DNA of 64,000 nt, taken from NCBI GenBank assembly GCA_019925095.2, contig CM034411.1, positions 2,453,001 through 2,517,000 on the forward strand, given 5' to 3'. Origin of the DNA: Dendrolimus kikuchii. Its lineage: Eukaryota; Arthropoda; Insecta; Lepidoptera; Lasiocampidae. The notes under the pieces were generated by a model. That model saw only the letters and a list, made by a program, of their open reading frames with translations, was not told the origin of the DNA and searched no databases. Shown one piece after another: positions 63,139-64,000 of the stretch. Each line of letters starts with the position of its first letter. Within the stretch, counting starts at the first letter, position 1. A program made the translations under genes and the position numbers.

Positions 63139-63690
63139 TCAACTATTCACGGGGCACGGGGGATTCTCCCAGTACCTGAACCGTTTCGGGTGTAAGGAGA
63201 ATCCCTCGTGCATCTGCAGCAACGACGAAGACGAGAACATACCGCACATCATATTCTGGTGTCCCGTATATTCCCGGGAAAGGAATGACTTGGCAATAGA
63301 GCTTAAAACAGATATTACCTTCCGGAACATCCGGAATTCCGGATCTGATGCAAAAAACCAAGGTAGAAAAGTTCATAGATTATTGTATAAGGATAGTTAA
63401 GAAAACAGTACATAGAAATAAAACTTAGATAAATAAAAATACAAAAGTATATATTTAAGTATATATATATATAATGTATTAATAAATAGTAAATAAGATA
63501 GCAATAATAGAACATGTAACAAAAAACAGCACATATAGGTATATAGTAGCACATAAGAGAACGATGTAATAGCCTAGCCAAGTAAGAAAAAAGTGTAATT
63601 AGAAATTAGAATCAAAATGTAAAAGAAAGATATCTAAAATCGGATAAATCTTGTTCGTCCGATGAAAGGAGGAATAACAAAAAAAAAAAA
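63139..63690 (+). mobile_element. Young 5'-truncated LINE, poly(A), 12-bp TSD
   Basis: TSD ATGTCAAAATAA at 63127-63138 and 63691-63702; ends in A12. Contains an intact ORF end and a ~285-bp 3' UTR. The perfect TSD and pure poly(A) suggest a recent insertion. Confidence 0.93.
63140..63402 (+). pseudogene. I/R1-like LINE ORF2 C-terminus with Cys/His knuckle
   Basis: 87 codons to a TAA at 63402: 'QLFTGHGGFSQYLNRFGCKE', then CICSNDEDENIPHIIFWC, a C-x1-C-x9-H-x4-C knuckle. The 'LTGHGxFxxYLxRF ... C.C ... H...F.C' layout is the C-terminus of R1/I-group LINE ORF2, a nucleic-acid-binding end downstream of reverse transcriptase. The RT and endonuclease were lost by 5' truncation, but the fragment itself has no lesion. 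A shorter relative with a disrupted knuckle is at 15.6-15.85 kb. Confidence 0.8.
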
Positions 63691-63906
63691 ATGTCAAAAT
63701 AACAGCTTCTTACTAAATGCATATGAAAGTATATATGGTACTTATATAAAAAAAAAATTAACTATGAATTTAAATTGTCTTAATATTCCCTGAAGAGTTA
63801 ACGTTAAAGTTAAAGATTTCGTTGGATGAACTGCCCGCTCGGTGTTGCCTATAAAATAAATAAATTATAGAACTAAATACAAAAAATAAATAATATAAAA
63901 GTATTG

Positions 63907-64000
63907 TCTTAATATATATAAATTACGTGTCACGTTGTTTGTCCGCGATGGACTCCTAAACTACTTGACCGATTTTAATCAAATTTACACACCGTGTGCA
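63907..64000 (+). mobile_element. Family C Helitron, cut by the window end
   Basis: 5' TCTTAATATATATAAATTAC, then 'gtgtcacgttgtttgtccgc'. The first 94 bp of the 209-bp form; 63703-63906 holds nothing recognised apart from a GTTAA-rich motif. Confidence 0.85.

Noticed and set aside
1..64000. CRISPR array or prokaryotic operon structure
   Set aside because: Direct repeats present are Helitron units, microsatellites or dispersed elements; there are no regularly spaced short repeats with unique spacers and no bacterial gene layout.

Overview
The window looks like an accessory, gene-poor stretch of an insect genome, most probably a butterfly or moth. The basis is AT-rich DNA packed with element types I associate with Lepidoptera: short Helitrons ending in CTAG, tRNA-derived SINEs whose tail contains 'gcccagcagtgggac', and 5'-truncated LINE 3' ends. 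I recognise no host protein-coding gene, rRNA, functional tRNA gene or CRISPR array. Nearly every open frame longer than 60 codons belongs to a repeat. The species cannot be named from this sequence.

Main families (labels are mine). Family A is a ~310 bp SINE-like element in about 28 copies on both strands; its last ~95 bp match the 3' end of a LINE called here K. Family B is the 3' part of a LINE ORF2 (C-terminal ~195 codons) with a (TATG)n tail instead of poly(A); there are about 21 copies, 13 with clear 9-14 bp target-site duplications (TSDs). Families C, D, E and X are non-autonomous Helitrons (5' TC, 3' CTAG, inserted between A and T). M is an unclassified ~0.8 kb repeat in five copies. 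Q, U, Z, P, H and G are smaller unclassified families or LINE 3' UTRs. There are also MITEs (a PIF/Harbinger-like one with a TTA TSD, a TA-flanked one, several fold-backs), a hAT fragment, a dead mariner transposase, two TSD-flanked or recognisable solo LTRs, and C-terminal pieces of several LINE types (CR1/Jockey-like, I/R1-like with a Cys/His knuckle, RTE-like, and J).

Layout. 0-3.3 kb: A, tandem Helitron, and a nest of Helitron, B and solo LTR. 3.4-13.9 kb: many A copies with mariner, LINE K, LINE J and SINE pieces. 14-21 kb: B copies, LINE fragments, an unidentified retroposed segment in a MITE, and M with an A inside. 21-31 kb: TA arrays, Helitrons, MITE, A, B and J. 31-38 kb: fold-backs, H array, LTR with a Helitron inside, fold-back with a B inside. 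38-47 kb: mostly unassigned AT-rich DNA with A, B, SINE and LINE copies. 47-59 kb: M copies with nested insertions, hAT, solo LTR, MITEs and Helitrons. 59-62.1 kb: a ~600 bp-arm palindrome with (TA)45 in its centre; one arm carries an 804 bp composite Helitron whose cargo is also found beside a simple Helitron at 53.3-53.8 kb. 62.3-64 kb: a GC-rich promoter-like patch, a SINE split by B, a young 5'-truncated LINE, and the start of another Helitron.

The best signal is the nesting itself. Several insertions have an empty site or an exact TSD inside the window, so order and mechanism can be read directly: Helitron read-through capture, SINE/LINE tail sharing, recurrent 5' truncation points, and tail-target microhomology for the TATG-tailed LINE.
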